DNA of 64,000 nt from Diphasiastrum complanatum (GCA_029204225.1 CM055113.1:12450402-12514401); one strand, 5' to 3'; shown: positions 21,622-34,962, counted from the stretch's first letter. Notes: a model not told the origin generated them from the sequence alone. Numbers and translations: made by a program.

Positions 21622-24316
21622 GTCCTAGACTCAACAAACACAACATGATGCCTATAGATAGTTCACCATACAAATCATGCATGAACAATCCATTGAATTG
21701 TATAATTTCAAAAGGCATAAAATTCATTTTTCGACAACAGTTATCTTAATGATGTCTTATGGCCATCCTTAGAACAAATGAAAGAGCTCTAGACATTGAG
21801 ATATATGTAAATTCACATTTAACTAGACAAGAAGTAGTTACTACTAGTCATTTTTATTATAACTCGCTTAGCAAAGTGGTAGAAGCTTCTTGGGACTAGT
21901 GGAAATATCTTATCACTACAAAGCAAGAAATTGTGGAGGAATGGATATTGGGATGGCACAATTTTTTTTTCATTATACGAGGAGTTGGAACAAGTGGAGC
22001 TTCTCTATGGTCCCGTGCAAAAACCCAAGCTATGGAAGCTCTCAAGGGGAGACGTATTTGCAATTTGTATACATCTTGGGCTCCAATAAAACAACTTTGG
22101 TGAACAAGCAATGAAAGTGTACATAATAAATTTGGTGAATAGGCTCAAGCAAAGAAGAAGAATGCAATGTATTCATATGTATTGCCATTATGACAAATAA
22201 TATCTACATAAAGAAAATACTTGTTGGATACTCTTCTCAATTGTTAGTTTTTAATTTGGTTCTATGATAAAAAAAAAAGTGTTAGCACTATGAAATGCAT
22301 TGTTTAGACAACATATAATTGTCTATTTGTTTCAATGTATCATGTCCAATAATTAAGTTATTATATCATGAGTTCTAGATAATACTTACACCATAAAAAT
22401 ATTAGGGAAAAAAAATTGTTTTTATCTTTATGTATATTTTCTTCTATAAATGGTACAATAATTGGATGAATGCATATTTACATTCTACATTATTCATGAG
22501 TTATGCTTTACGTGAATGTTATCGATTAGTTCGATAACACAATTTAAGTAGAAAAGATTCCAAGTATGCTTAGATTTTATTCAAGATTCAACATAAAAAT
22601 GTTAGTTCATCAAAATTAACAAAGCCATAGACAGGATGGGCTACGTCATTATGATTTTTCAAAAAAACATATCCAAATGATTATTTTGTACACAAACAAA
22701 ATAAATTGGCACAAGGATATTATGGTGAAGTGTTAGTTATCAAGTGATGACAACGTGCACACAAAAGCTATATTAAATGCAGATAATTACTGAATACTAT
22801 ATTTGAACAAACGAATGTTCAAGATTCAAGAAAAAATGATTTTCAAAAATACCATTTAGTTCAGCCAAAAAAAGTTGCAGTTCAAGCATGCTATCAACAA
22901 TACAAACTAGAAATGACTTAAATGGTTACATATGAAAAACATCAACTCACTTTTCTATAAGAGCATTTTGCAACTTTAAAAGTACTTTAAAAAAAACCAG
23001 AATTTATCGAATTAAGATATCTTCTTCTAATAGTGAGACTTGCAAGAGTGTCGCACTTTCTAAAACCATGATGAAATTTGACATACAAGTTATTTCTTTT
23101 GTGATTGTAAAGATATTGAAGATTAGGTTAATGATGCACAAGATTGTCTTCATAAGGGTCCAATCTTGCAAGGGTAGACAATCTATTATGCAACAATCTC
23201 CTTGTTTATCTACTTTTCCATTTGAACCTCTCTTACTTGTATAGTTCATCCAATGCCCAATGCATTTTTGTCTTACATTGCATTTGGGTGATACTACTTC
23301 ATACATTGTTTCATATTAGTGATTGATAATTTAAATTTCTAATGCCAATGCATTTATTAGAGCAACAAATTCTTCATTTGGATTTTCTAAATTCCATACG
23401 GTGAAAGGATCCTCATTGTCATTGCCATGCATCACTAGATTTGAATCAATGGCTAGATAGTTTGCTTCTAGATATAATTCACCTTTGCAAAGCACCAAGG
23501 CAATAAAATTCTTCTTGAAAGGGCCAAAGGGTTAACTTCCTCATGACACAATAATTGCAATGTGGATAAAATATAGGCAAAATTGATCAAATTGAAAAAT
23601 ATCAATAGCTTTTTAATCCAATAGGTGTTTCAAGTACAAAGCTATCATCATAGGTCCAAACATGATATTGGGTTATGGTTGCAACGATTGGATCTAATAA
23701 CATCCAATCTAATGAAATTCACATTCAATTTATAGCCACAACTAGAATAGTTATAGTCTTGTATAAATAAGGATGAGCACCATAGGATAAAATGCTATTA
23801 GCCATATATGACTAGTGAAGAGATTTGAGATAATGTGATTCCACTTTTCTATGATGAATTTTTGAGTCTATGTAACCTAGTAGACTACAAGAAACAATCT
23901 AGAATGTTCATTCTCAAAAGTATTGCAAAGACTTTTGATGGATGAATAACATATTCAAAGACAACTTCATAAAAATGCAAACTTTGAAAGATTAGTACAA
24001 GTAAGATTTGTATGGAATATTGAAAAGTTCTAATTTGTAGAGAGTACAACTGCATCGCAAACTGGTCCCCATTGAGGAACAATTGTCTCAACTTACTCAC
24101 TCAAGTGTCGTCAATGTGGCACTTATCACTGCAGTATGGATTGAAAGCTAAAAACTACTATATTTATGAAAAACGGAATATCATATGAAAATGATTAGAA
24201 ATAAGTTGGGCTTATTATTCTAACAGCTTAGGTGTTCATACTAGGCTTCTACTTGGTTGGGTGGTTTGGCTATTGTGTACCTCTTGGAGTGCAATGTGGG
24301 CTTAATCCTTGGTGGA
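21622..24316. other. AT-rich non-coding DNA
   Basis: No coding signal or repeat edge was recognised. ORFs of 70-100 codons (such as 23004-23306 minus) have no motifs and biased AT-rich composition. Confidence 0.4.
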
Positions 24317-24327
24317 TGTGTGTGTGG

Positions 24328-24407
<80 letters not shown>
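24317..24407. repeat. Compound microsatellite (TG)n(AG)n
   Basis: About 29 TG units (the main run ends about 24388) pass straight into about 10 AG units. The ORFs with Cys-Val or Thr-His strings across it are artefacts. Confidence 0.95.
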
Positions 24408-24929
24408 CTTTTGACAACAATAGTGTTGGTGAGGGCCTACTAGCCTCCTGGTTCATCTCACTCTATTTTGCGTAAGTTGTTATGTGTGTGCTCCATATGT
24501 CCATCTACCTATTCTTTCACACAAAGTAGCCCCTGCTTAGAATTGTTTATTTGTGCATAAACCTCAACAGCCTCTATTGCCCCTAATAGAAAATCCAAAA
24601 GCAAGATACGGTCAATAGCTTCTCACAATCAAAGTTCCAAATGACACTTGGATTCCGGTCACATATTCATGTTGGGATTAGATCATGATGCATCCAAATG
24701 CCAAATGAAAACGAGCAAACTTGGACTATTACTAGAAAGGAAGTTAGATAGTCATCTTGGACTATATATATGTGTGCATCCCATTTGTATGAGACACTTT
24801 TGTAAGCAATACTGACTATTCTCCTTGGCTGTCCACGAGTTTCTACGAGAGGGTTTCTAGTCATCTCTTTCTTTCTTTTGAGAATGCTTTGTGTGATTGT
24901 ATAGTTAAGATTCTAGATCCTTAGGCTTC
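24408..24929. other. Non-coding, upstream of element G
   Basis: This is probably leader or LTR of element G by position, but no primer site or LTR edge was found. Confidence 0.35.
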
Positions 24930-26885
24930 TATTTCCTACAACTTTGAAGGTACATCTGAGGAGAAAGTTCTTCTCACTCAGAATGTTAGAAGGTGATTCT
25001 GTTCAGAATCACATTAATCAATTCAAAACTCTGCTAGAAAAAATGACAGCGATATGTTTAGTGATAGAAGATTTAGATGTTGTCATGACCTTACTATCTA
25101 GCTTGCTATCCTCTTATGAGAACTGGCTGATGATGATTTTCACTCACTCAGATATAACCTTTATCCAAAGTCATCATTATGCTATTGCGGGAGGAAACAC
25201 AAAGGAATGGAGCATCCTCGTCCTTCAGCAACAACTCACAGACACTGTTCTCTAAGATAAACACGAAGAAGCATTTGAAGAAGAAAATAAATAGTCAAGT
25301 AGGGTCTGACCTAGAATCTGCAACCCGCTCAAAACACAAAAAAAGTTGTTCTACAAGTATTGCAAAAGGACAAACCATGAAATTCAAGACTGGTTAATAT
25401 TGAAGTTCAACAACAACAACAAGAAACGACTAGATTAACAAGCTAATGCAGCCCAATTAGAATCAAAACATTGAAGAAGAGGATGATAAAAAAGCCTTCA
25501 TGGTGAATCATCACCATGTTGATCAATCTAAGAAATGGTTCATCGATTCTGGAACGACACAACGCATAACGAGCCATCAAGAATGGTTTACAGACCATTC
25601 GACCTACAACACCAAAAGATTCATTCACCTTAGAGACAACAGCTCACATGAAATCAAAGGTGAAGGTACTGTCAAACTGAAATTTCTGCATGGACTATAG
25701 AGAAAAATACCAGATGTATTGTATGTGCTGAACGTGATGACACATCTGTTGTTGGGGGTCAGTCATATTACTGATTTAGGACATATTGTAGACACGATTC
25801 ATGTAAGATTCTTGACAAATGTAAAAGAGTTCTTGCACTCAAAAAGAGACAAGGATATCTCTACAGGCTCACTCATTGTTATTTTATGACTGATCATGCT
25901 TTAAGTAGTTTGATATCTACTAATAAAGAATTGGTTTGGCATTATAGACTTGGCCACCTTAATCATATGTCGATTGCTAATATGTTAAAGCATTCTTCAG
26001 CTCATGATTTAGACTACCGAATTGTCAACCCTCTTGTCTGCCAAAGTTGCATTTAGACAAGTAGACTAGAAGGCCATTTGAGTCAAATCAAGAACATCTT
26101 TCCAAAGATTTGCTAGACATAGTTCACACTGACATATGTGGCCCGATGCAGACACCATTACTACTTGGTGCATAGTTCTTTATTACATTTATTGACAACT
26201 ATTCTAAAAGAACTATTATATATTTTATGAAACACAAATATGAAGCCTTTCGTTTCTTCAAGGAATATAAAGAGCATGCAGAATTGCAGACGTGAAAAAT
26301 AATCAAAGCTCTCAAGAGTGACAATGGTGTGAATAAATCTCAAATGAGTTCAAGGACTATTGTTCCGCCACGGGCAGTGAACATCAGTTTGGTACTTTCT
26401 ATTCTCTACAATCAAATGAACTGGCTGAAAGGAAGAACACGACCTTAGTCAAATCTGCCAAATGCATGATCACTCATGCTTCGTTGCCCAAATCATTCTG
26501 GCAACATGCTATATCAACGACAGCCTTCATGCATAATCGATGTACTACTAAAGGCGTACCTAACAACAAAATCTCTCATGAAGTCTGGACAAGACCCAAG
26601 CCTTCATTAAGACATTTGAGAGTATTTGGATGCACTACCTATGCTCATGTCCCAGAGGAAAAAAGAAAGAAACTTAGAACCATTTTTGTTTTCTATTGTT
26701 CCTCTAATGGAATGTATCGACTGTACAACATTGAAACTTGATAGTGTTTATTAATAAGGATGTCACTTTCATTGGAAATCAGTTTATTGATTTGAAGGGC
26801 ACTCCAATTGAAGATCTAATTGAAGATCTAAGTTTGAAAAATGAATCTTCAAGTAAACACTTAGTAAACAAATCAGCCAAGCAAC
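24930..26885 (+). pseudogene. Copia gag-protease-integrase relic (element G)
   Basis: In order: a gag end (LRRKFFSLRMLEGDSVQNHINQF, LSSLLSSYENW) at 24947-25140; the protease KWFIDSGTTQRITSHQEWF near 25531, in which the usual DSGA/S reads DSGT; and a pre-integrase segment (WHYRLGHLNHMSIANML) near 25940. A broken integrase core follows near 26090-26400, then its C-terminal part (LPKSFWQHAISTTAFMHNR, LRVFGCTTYAHVPEEKR) at 26466-26741. Multiple stops and shifts are present. At about 26890 the sequence switches to a minus-strand copia fragment. Confidence 0.85.
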
Positions 26886-26889
26886 TTGA

Positions 26890-28070
26890 TTATGGCACAT
26901 GTTGGAGCTTGATCTCTTTCGCTTGCACTTTCTCCCTCACGAAATGATGAGAAATCTCAATTTGTTTGTTCCTTGCATGGAATGTAGGATTAGTTGCAAG
27001 TGATTGGGATGATTGGTTGATAGGGATCTCCTCCTCCATGACATGAAGCTCCACCAATAGCCTTTTGAGCCACAAGACCTCCTTGCATGTTGATGTCAAG
27101 GCCTTGTATTCGGGTTCTGTGGAAGATAAGGAGATGGTATCTTGCTTTTTGGAAAGCCATGATACTATTCCATTACATAGAAAGGTGGAAAAAGCACTTG
27201 TTGATCTTCTATTAACTTTGTCACCTAGAAAATCTGAGTCACTATAGGCTCTTAAGCCAAGATTAGTCCCTCAATACAAAATGCCAAAATTCTTAGTAGA
27301 TGAAATGTATCTAAGAACTCTTTCGGCCATCTTCCAATTTGAAACTAGAGGACTTTGCATGAACTGGCTTAACTTTCTAACACTATAACTAAGATCAGGT
27401 CTAGTTATAGTTAAATAGATCAAGGAGCCAATGAGCCTTCTATATAATGTGATATCCTCAAAGGATGCTTCATCACAACCAATAGATGCTTTTACTTGTT
27501 GCTCCATTGGTATCTCAATGCCTTTACAATTCCTCATTCCAAATCTATCTAGGATGGATGTAACATATTAAGATTGACAAATGAAGCTAAAATCACATCC
27601 TCTAATAACCTCTATTCCAAGAATAAAGCTTAATAGGCCGAGATCTACCATCTTAAACTCTTTTACTAAAGCAATTTTTACATCTCTAATTCCTTTTAGA
27701 TCATTACCACTCAAGATAATGTCATCTACATACAAAACAGAAATAATGATCATGCCATCATGAAATCTTATGTACAATGATGGATCATAGGCACTCATTA
27801 CAAAATTGATGGAAATGAGAAAAGAGTTTAACCTAGAGTACCATGCTCTAGGTTCTTGCTTGAGCCCATAAAGGCTCTTCTTCAAAAAACACACCTTTCC
27901 TTCATGCTTTGCCTTGATGAAGCCCTCGGGTTGCCTCATGTAGATCTCTTCCTCCAAATAACCATTGAGGAATGCATTTGTGAATTCAAGTTGGAATAGC
28001 TCCCAATTGAAGGTTGTAGTAAGACTAATGATCAACACGATATGACAATATGTCATCGCTTGCATATCTC
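26890..28070 (-). pseudogene. Copia RT-RNase H relic, opposite strand (element H)
   Basis: Reading right to left, RT starts near 28065 with FTNAFLNGYLEEEIYMRQPEGF, VCFLKKSLYGLKQEPRAWYSRL and VLYVDDIILSGNDLKGI, so the YVDD centre is intact. VDLGLLSFILGIEVIR follows. The next block has SLIYLTITRPDLSYSVRKLSQFM and RVLRYISSTKNFG (27537-27271). RNase H tail motifs lie at 27099-26890 (LWLKRLLVELHV, NPTFHARNKQIEISHHFVREKV). It abuts element G tail to tail at 26.89 kb. It resembles family D more than G. Confidence 0.88.
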
Positions 28071-29930
28071 ATTGTGCCACTCAAGCAAGTCGCAGGTTTG
28101 ATGGTTCGACCTTTCTTGAAGCGGGTACTTCCTATCCACCTTTAAACCAAGATCCAAGCTCAATCAAGCATCAAAGAAAGAAGATGATTAACTTGTTGTC
28201 ACATGGAGGTTCATTCCCATGAGAGCGATATCATAGTTCATTATCAAGCACATGCATATGATCCACATCTAACACTAACGATAAACACTATGATCCATTA
28301 ACAATAGCAATTAACACTACTCAACAATTATCTCTCTCTCTTTCTCTCTCACAAAAAGTATAATAAAGATAAACTCCAACAAGCATAAAATCCAACAATT
28401 GGAAAATCCAAAGAAAACATGAGACATAGAGAAAGAAAGAAGAAGAGCAAGGACATTCCATATCCATTCAAAAGAGGTTCAACCTACTTTATTGATATGA
28501 AAGTGAATGTACAAAATAACTCAAATCCACCACTCTATATAGTGGATTTTAGGGCTTTGGCCTCATAATCTATTGGCCAATCTCCACCTCCCTTATTATT
28601 TGAAATTCGAATTTTCCTTTTTATTCACTAGCTTGACTATTAGGCCTTGCGACATTAAAATTATCGCAAAGTCCTTTTATTAACTTCTAACTAAGCAAAT
28701 AACTATGGATCATCGGGTTGGACTTACACATGCAGGGTGCCAAATCCCTCTCACTTATTAACTTCTAACTAGGTTAGGGTTGCCTCAATATCCGCAAACC
28801 CTCCAACATTGATGTTTTGCATGAAAGGGTACAATGCATCCACAACTAGTCCAATTTTTTTTTTTTATGAGCAATTGAATAAGGCAACATCATGCATCAA
28901 AAATGCATTTTCACTGCTAAAGAATTGTGGGAGAATTTTGAAGAGTTTGAATGTGGACATCAAATACAATGCATAGGTAATTGTGGCATGTTGTGTCTTG
29001 CACGGCTTGTGTCAGTTTTGGGGTGAAAATAAAACTAAGATCCATGAGAAGCACATTGTTCCAGAGGTCAAATGACCGGTGCCCTCACATGTCAATGAGT
29101 CAGCAGCAGGTGCATGACATGTAGGGCAACAAATTCGTGATGCACTCTTCACAGATTGGTGTGATAGAGCTATTGTGGATGGACATGACAGGCTAGCTGG
29201 AAGAGTGGGATGCTAAAATATGTATTTAAAATAGTAGTGTTGTTTAGAATAATTATGGCAATGCTACATGATGGCAATAAAGATTTCTTTGCAACTATGT
29301 CTTTGCAATTTGTATTGAATTTGATTGACAATTCTTGGAGTTGTTTGTTGTGTGCATGATATTTATTGTTGAGTTTGGTTGTTTGTTGTTGAAGACGTGG
29401 TAGATTCTATGGCATAAAACCTAATGCTCCTCCTAGTTGACTTTTTATGGCGTGATGCTCTGATGCTAGTGGCTATTGCTTGTCGCATGGCAGCAACAAG
29501 GTTGTTTGCAATTAATGTTTTTCCTATTTATTAATGGGTGCAAGGTATAATAAAAGGAAGACCAATATAGAAATCGCTAGCCAATAAACTTGCATTTTTT
29601 GGAAAAAAAGTCATAATGAATTGGAGATTATCTTACACAATCATGATACTGAAAATCAAATTACACACATTAAACTGAAAACCCAAAACATCATGAGAAA
29701 GAATACTGAGAACTGAAAATATCAACACATGCCAATATGATGCCCAAAATTCCATAAATTTTTCATTCAATGTACTACAAAGTCATTAATTAACATAGAA
29801 GACAAGCTTAAACTCATAAAAAACAATTCCCTACATCCAAATGCATGGCATCCATAAATCCTAAATTCTAAGTCCTCATGACATAGCTAAACCCTAAATC
29901 CTAAGTCCCACAACACATCCACAACTAGTC
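28071..29930. other. Non-coding stretch, likely old LTR material
   Basis: No coding signal. A CT tract (TCTCTCTCTTTCTCTCTC) near 28330, TTTATTGATATGAAAG near 28490 and a 14-nt T run near 28856 are LTR-like or tail-like features, but no pair of edges could be matched. Confidence 0.35.
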
Positions 29931-29978
29931 ATTTGTCTTGGGAGTTGTTTGGTTGTTTGACCGAAGTAGTTCAATTGC

Positions 29979-30881
29979 CTAAATCGTCTGCATCTTCATC
30001 AAGGCAATTTGCTCCAGGCTGGCAGCTTGAGTTTCTGCAATTCTTTCATGTTGCCAGTGTCTTTTCTTGCACATGTCTCTTGTACATTGGTTGTCACTTT
30101 GAATATCTATTTTTGCTTGCTCATAACCCTCATTGAAGGACTTGACAATACCCACCAAGTTTGAACTTCTCCGATGCACACTTCTCTTATCCATTGGCTT
30201 TCCTGAGACTCCTTCCAAATTGCATGCTTGAGTCTTGGGCAATTCCACCTCCACTTCGTCAACACCTACTGGAGGAGAGCCTCTCACTGGTGAAGCACAA
30301 GAATCATGATCATTTGGATTCCCTTCTTGTTCATCATCAAAAGTCGCCTCTTGCCACGAGAAGTAGTGTTGGCTGTGACATCATCCACAAGCAATATGTT
30401 TTCACCTTTGTCCAATATGTTGGAAATGTTATGTGTCTTTGGAAAGACTCTTGCTGGCATCTACCATGGCATTGTAGAATGTCCAAATAGACAACACCGA
30501 CCCTGTTTTAGATTCTAGTGCCTTTTCTTCATGAAATTTCCGCTTTAGCTTTTCCACCTTTGCCTCACTGAGAACACGTTCACATTTTTTCACCTTCTGC
30601 TAGTCACTTTGAAATGTTTGTCCAATGCTTTGAGTTCAATTGGCAAACTCCAAGTCTCATCATTTCTCTCCGTACAACTCAATAATTTTGAACGTCTCTC
30701 GTGCAATCAAGTATTCCCATTTGTTCTTTTCGATGTTGGCACAATCCCTCTCCGTTGTCTGGGTAAATTCCACAAATTTGACTTGCTGAGAGTTGACTTC
30801 ATGAGCTCGTGGCATTGGTGGAGCATTCAATAATGACGTCATGCTAACAGGGAAACTCGTTTTGCTCTCTGTATGGAACAA
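29979..30881 (-). pseudogene. Broken gene of unknown family with basic, coiled-coil-like end
   Basis: Two minus-strand open pieces (30881-30660 and 30287-29979) are joined by a frameshifted region that still reads sensibly (WSLPIELKALDKHFKV, NILDKGENILLVDDVTANTTSRGKRR). The last piece ends KKRHWQHERIAETQAASLEQIALMKMQT, typical of the helical tails of Myb/SANT- or trihelix-like DNA-binding ORFs found in plant PIF/Harbinger transposons and host genes. That link is an inference from style, not a motif match. No transposase was seen. Confidence 0.4.
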
Positions 30882-31514
30882 TAGAAAGAATTTAGTGAAA
30901 ATTAATGCAAGAGATTTGTTGGTAAAAAATTCATTTAATGTTTACAAAATGACAATAGTATTGGCAAAAAATAGAGCAAAGAGCTACTCTTCAAGCAATA
31001 GAGTTGCAGTGTGTCATCGAAGAAGGATCAAACACCTTCATAGTACCAAAAAACATCTATCTATTTGATGAAAAATGGTTCAAAAACAAAGCTTTCAACT
31101 GTTGGACTATTTTGGTTGAGAAATGATCAACAAACCTTGACCAATTAATTGAGCAAGATCTTGTTTCAGGATGCTAGAGCTCTTTCTGGGGGTCGAGGGA
31201 GGATCTAACAGCTCTTCCATGCAAAAAAAAAACAACAGCAAATTGGATGCAAAACGTGGCTCTAGAGATCATTTTTGGTTATGAACGTTTTTCAGCAAAG
31301 TTTTAGGTTAGTTTAAACTCTAGTTAAGGTTAAGAAGACCTTGGTTAGGTCTCAGAAGCACTGGATGTGCAGCAGATGCAAGTTTGCATATCCTTTCCCT
31401 GTAGCACCTTGCTGGAGCTACGCTGCTCCTTCTACATCACTAGCTTGCTACACAACACATATTTTGCTGCATGTGGCCAGCACAAGAGATAGATGCTCAA
31501 CTTGTTAGGGAGAG
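30882..31514. other. Non-coding stretch
   Basis: No gene was recognised. A purine run GTTAGGGAGAG at 31505-31514 directly before an LTR start could be a polypurine tract. Confidence 0.4.
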
Positions 31515-32115
31515 TGTGAAGTTTTTAGCACGTGTGAACTTCACCACACACCTTACAGGATCTTTATGAGGTGTTGTGATTGCACAAGATTGATCAATGA
31601 ACAGATTACTTGAAAAATCTAAGGCCACAATGGCATACATCAGACTGAAAAAACTAACTTCTTACTATGAGAAATGGATATCAAAAATTATTCTAAGTGC
31701 TCACTATGGGAAAAATAGCCTGCTCTCAAGTAGAGAGAGAAAATCAAGTCATAAAACTCAAGTTGAGAGAGAATGAGTCCAAAACACCAAAATCTCAATA
31801 TTCACAATGTGGCAAAACATGCCAACGTTTTCCTATATCAAAGAGGCTCGAATTCCTATAGTGGAGTAGTTAAAATAACAGTGATCGACTTATACAGTGC
31901 TTTCTTATTTCGACGGCACCACGTGTGCTTAGTTCTAGGGTTATCGGGCCATCTTTCTTCTATGAGCCCCTTGAGTGCTTTTTAAGCAACTTATCTTTGT
32001 ACTTACTTATTAGTTGAATATACAGTTTGATGAGAGTAATTCTGTTGTCTTGTCTTGTTGCACGTTGTGCTGTGGTGATTGATCCAGTCGGGTGTTTAAA
32101 CTGTGTTTTTTTAAC
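31515..32115 (+). repeat. LTR of copia family E (about 600 bp)
   Basis: It starts TGTGAAG after a purine run and ends just before TGGTATCAGAGCCCC. It contains AGCACGTGTGAACTTC, a relative of the shared palindrome. A second fragment of this LTR sits at 42942-43200, matching AGAGAATGAGTCCAAAACACC and CTCGAATTCCTATAGTGGAG. Having both a tract to the left and a primer site to the right, it could serve as either end of an element. Confidence 0.75.
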
Positions 32116-32116
32116 T

Positions 32117-32131
32117 TGGTATCAGAGCCCC
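32117..32131 (+). other. Primer binding site of family E
   Basis: TGGTATCAGAGCCCC extends the match to the initiator tRNA end beyond the common 12 bases. Confidence 0.88.
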
Positions 32132-33386
32132 TCAGTGGCTTGAATCACTGGACAAGATCCAAGAGCTACGAATTCACGACGGTTTGTTGGCTGGGAAGCA
32201 CAAAACCGAGTTTGTGGAGATTCGTGGAATAGCTCAAAACTGTAAGAAGATTTAGAGGCAAGGGGTTGTCAGCTGAATCAGAGGGCAAGCAAAAAGTGAA
32301 GCCGAAAATCCTTCTGAAGGGTTGCTTGGCGTTTGTTATTGGTTTGAATCCAATCGAACACTGTTTGAAGAGCGGTTTGGAGCAGAATATTGCTTGCTGT
32401 AGGGCAACTTCAGAGGGATAGGTAGCTGCTCAGATAGACTCTCAAGAAGAGCAGATAAATCCCAAGAACATATTCTTCTTTGACAACTAGGGTTTCAAGT
32501 AGAAAAAATGCAGTTCTCTCTCAACACAAATTCGTATTTGAAACTATGAAGAGCTACGAGTGGGCGCCCTGCTACTGTTGAGGATGTGTGGAGAGGTCGT
32601 GGGCGGCCATGAATCAGCCAGCGAGCTGGAGTGATGCAAATATTTTTTTTTAAGGCTTGTGTGAGGGCGTGGAGCTGCCATCGCTACTAGAGAAGAGAGA
32701 GAGAGAGGATCGTCGCATGCTGTGAGGAGGAGAGACCCATAGCATTTGGAAGGGGCCCACGGATACAAGTGTGGGGATCGTTGCACAGAAGCCGTTATAT
32801 CCATTAGATCTCGTGGAGTTTACATCCACGATAGAGATTGCAAGAGGGAGAGTGATTGGGAGCCGCAGGATTGAGGATAGCCCTTAGATGGGCTTTGAAA
32901 TGGTCTTGAAAAATTGAAAGGCAAAATAGGCCTTCTTTTCATTAAAAATTTTCAAACTGAAAAAATTGTTGGGTCCCAAGTTTTGTGAAAGGTGAAGTTT
33001 TTTCACACTGAAGAAACAGTTCAAAAACCCAAATTGCCCTTATCTTCACCTCCTTTAGCCTATTTTGGCCAAACGAAAGGCTATTGCCTCCAAACAAAGG
33101 GCAACCTGACTGTACCTGCAAGTACGGTACACCAAAACAGAGTGATTGCAGCGGAGAAAGTGTTTGGAGCGCGCCAGAAGTGATTTCACCATTCCACTAG
33201 GCAAAAAGTTGGTAGTTGGTGATGAGAAGCATTTCGAAAAGCGACGCCAGTTTGGCTTTCAATTTGGCGAAAGAGCGGCGGGTGGCCTGGTAAGCCAAAA
33301 ATTGCAGGTGATTATTTGTGATTTCTGACATCACGATTGCTTCGGCATACGCTTTATAGCCTACAGGTGGAGTTTCAAGCAGTTTG
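32132..33386 (+). other. Long leader of family E
   Basis: About 1.25 kb without a convincing plus-strand gene. The antisense ORF at 32544-32804 is Ser/Pro-rich without motifs and was not called. Confidence 0.45.
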
Positions 33387-33387
33387 G

Positions 33388-33735
33388 AGATGGCAAACAA
33401 CAATGAGGCAATTTTGGGTGATGCAAGCAAACTTGATGGGGCTTCTAACTACAACATCTGAAAATTCAAAATGAAGAGCATTTTGATGGAGAAAGAGTTA
33501 TGGGAGGTTGTGGCAGGTATTGAAATCCGCCCAAATACCACTCTAGGTGATATGAGGGCCTTTGATAAAAAGTGCAGAGAGCATTTTCCTTAATCAATCT
33601 TTCAGTGAAAGACCATGTAATCACTCATATGACACCTAGTGCTCTTCAGTGCCTTCAGGAGGTTGCTGAAGATTACATTAGCCTTTTTTTGAGGATTTTT
33701 TTTTTCTTGCAATCCATTCCAAGAGAGTCACCATA
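33388..33735 (+). pseudogene. Copia gag relic (family E)
   Basis: It starts MANNNEAILGDASKLDGASNY, and after a stop reads KFKMKSILMEKELWEVVAGIEIRP and DKKCREHFP, matching the first third of plant copia gag. Several stops follow and the typical MNV...LK..... W..L core is lost. Confidence 0.75.
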
Positions 33736-34308
33736 ATGTCCAAGGATTTTCAGCTCCTGATGAGAATGAGGGATAGGTATTGTAGGTTACACGTATCTCA
33801 GCCTGCTGCTCCTAGACCAACTCCTCTAGATAGGACTGATCTTCCTACGAAGCGTCCTAGGAAGCAGGCAGCCCCCAAGAGAGCTCCGACGAAAGTAAGG
33901 AGGGTAGACACCACAGATTCCGTGAATCCTAACCCGAAATCCATTGTAGAATGCTGTTGTTGATAATGTTGTAAATATAGCTACATCTGTTTTGGATACC
34001 CCTTTAATTCCTGTAGATACTACACATCCACCTCCTCCTTCTGCTCCTCCAATTTTTTATACATATATAGATTCAGATGATTATCTTAAATTTGAGAAAG
34101 ACATATCTGATGCTATAGATACAATTGGTACTCCTTTTAGTTTTAGACTAGATGAACTTGGTTTTAGTATTAATTTTAGAGTTCTAGATTGCTTGGATCT
34201 CAAAGACAAACAGGCTTCTATTAGTGATCCTGTGATAGAGTTCGGGCTTACACTCTTGCAATATGACATTGCAAGAGATTCATCCAATGAGTTGCTGGTG
34301 CTGAGTAA
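33736..34308 (+). pseudogene. Unidentified ORF with basic and Pro-rich segments, cut by element N1
   Basis: Two overlapping frames (33736-33963, then 33992 onwards) join through one shift near 33945, giving one product. It opens with a basic Pro/Lys/Arg stretch (PRPTPLDRTDLPTKRPRKQ) and a Pro run (PPPPSAPP). A more ordinary folded part follows (YLKFEKDISDAIDTIGTPF, VIEFGLTLLQYDIARDSS). It ends abruptly at 34308, where the N1 LTR begins. By position it could be the region after gag in family E, but it matches no pol domain I know. Confidence 0.45.
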
Positions 34309-34962
34309 TGTGAAGGATTTCAGATCATTCAAGATCCAATCCATGTCCCTGATCTTTGGTTACAATAAGGAGCAAACCAACAATCCTACCAATGTAGAAA
34401 AATCAGCATGTACATACAAAATGAGATGCAAACTCTAAGAGATATTGATCAAACATGAACCAAAATATAAAATATGTTTGCTGTCCATACAATTACAGTA
34501 CCCTACTATATTTCACACGTGTGAAACCGAAAATAGCAATAAATGAGCATTCTACACACAAGATTGCAAGATAACACCAAGATAGTGCACCAATGAGTAG
34601 TAGAACCCAAAGAGAACCATGTATAATGATGAAATGAGAGATAGAAGAGAGAAGATGTGTCTCTCCATGAGTTACGTCCTTTTATAGAGTGTCCAAACCC
34701 TATTTGGCCACTTGGCTTTCCCTCCAAAATGTAAACCCTACTATTTTTGGGTCTAGATTCAATGTACCCAAAGTTCAAATTTGAATCTCTCTCAAACTTG
34801 ACTACCAACTTTCCCACACTTTTCAAAAGTGTTTATTGAATGTATTTTAAACTAATATAACTTCAAAAAGTTTATCTTTAAGTCTAAAATGAGTTTTGGC
34901 CTCTTATTGACAATTTACCAAAATGTGACTAAACTAGACTAAACTAGTTGAAATCTCTCACA
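34309..34962 (-). repeat. 3' LTR of element N1 (654 bp)
   Basis: On the minus strand it starts TGTGAGAGATTTCAAC at 34962 and ends CTTCACA at 34309. The N4 LTR at 56192-56819 matches it. A TATA-like CTCTATAAAAGG lies near 34676-34690, followed by a CT tract, then the palindrome TTTCACACGTGTGAAA at 34511-34526. The tract AGAGGGAG at 34963-34970 is the polypurine primer. Confidence 0.9.

Noticed and set aside
21890-22114. Opposed ORFs of about 74 codons on both strands
   Set aside because: No motif or conserved start; mutual shadows in AT-rich DNA.
24232-24475. Cys-Val and Thr-His repeat ORFs
   Set aside because: They are translations of the (TG)n(AG)n microsatellite.
32544-32804. Antisense Ser/Pro-rich ORF
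   Set aside because: It lies in the family E leader, with no motif and no neighbours.
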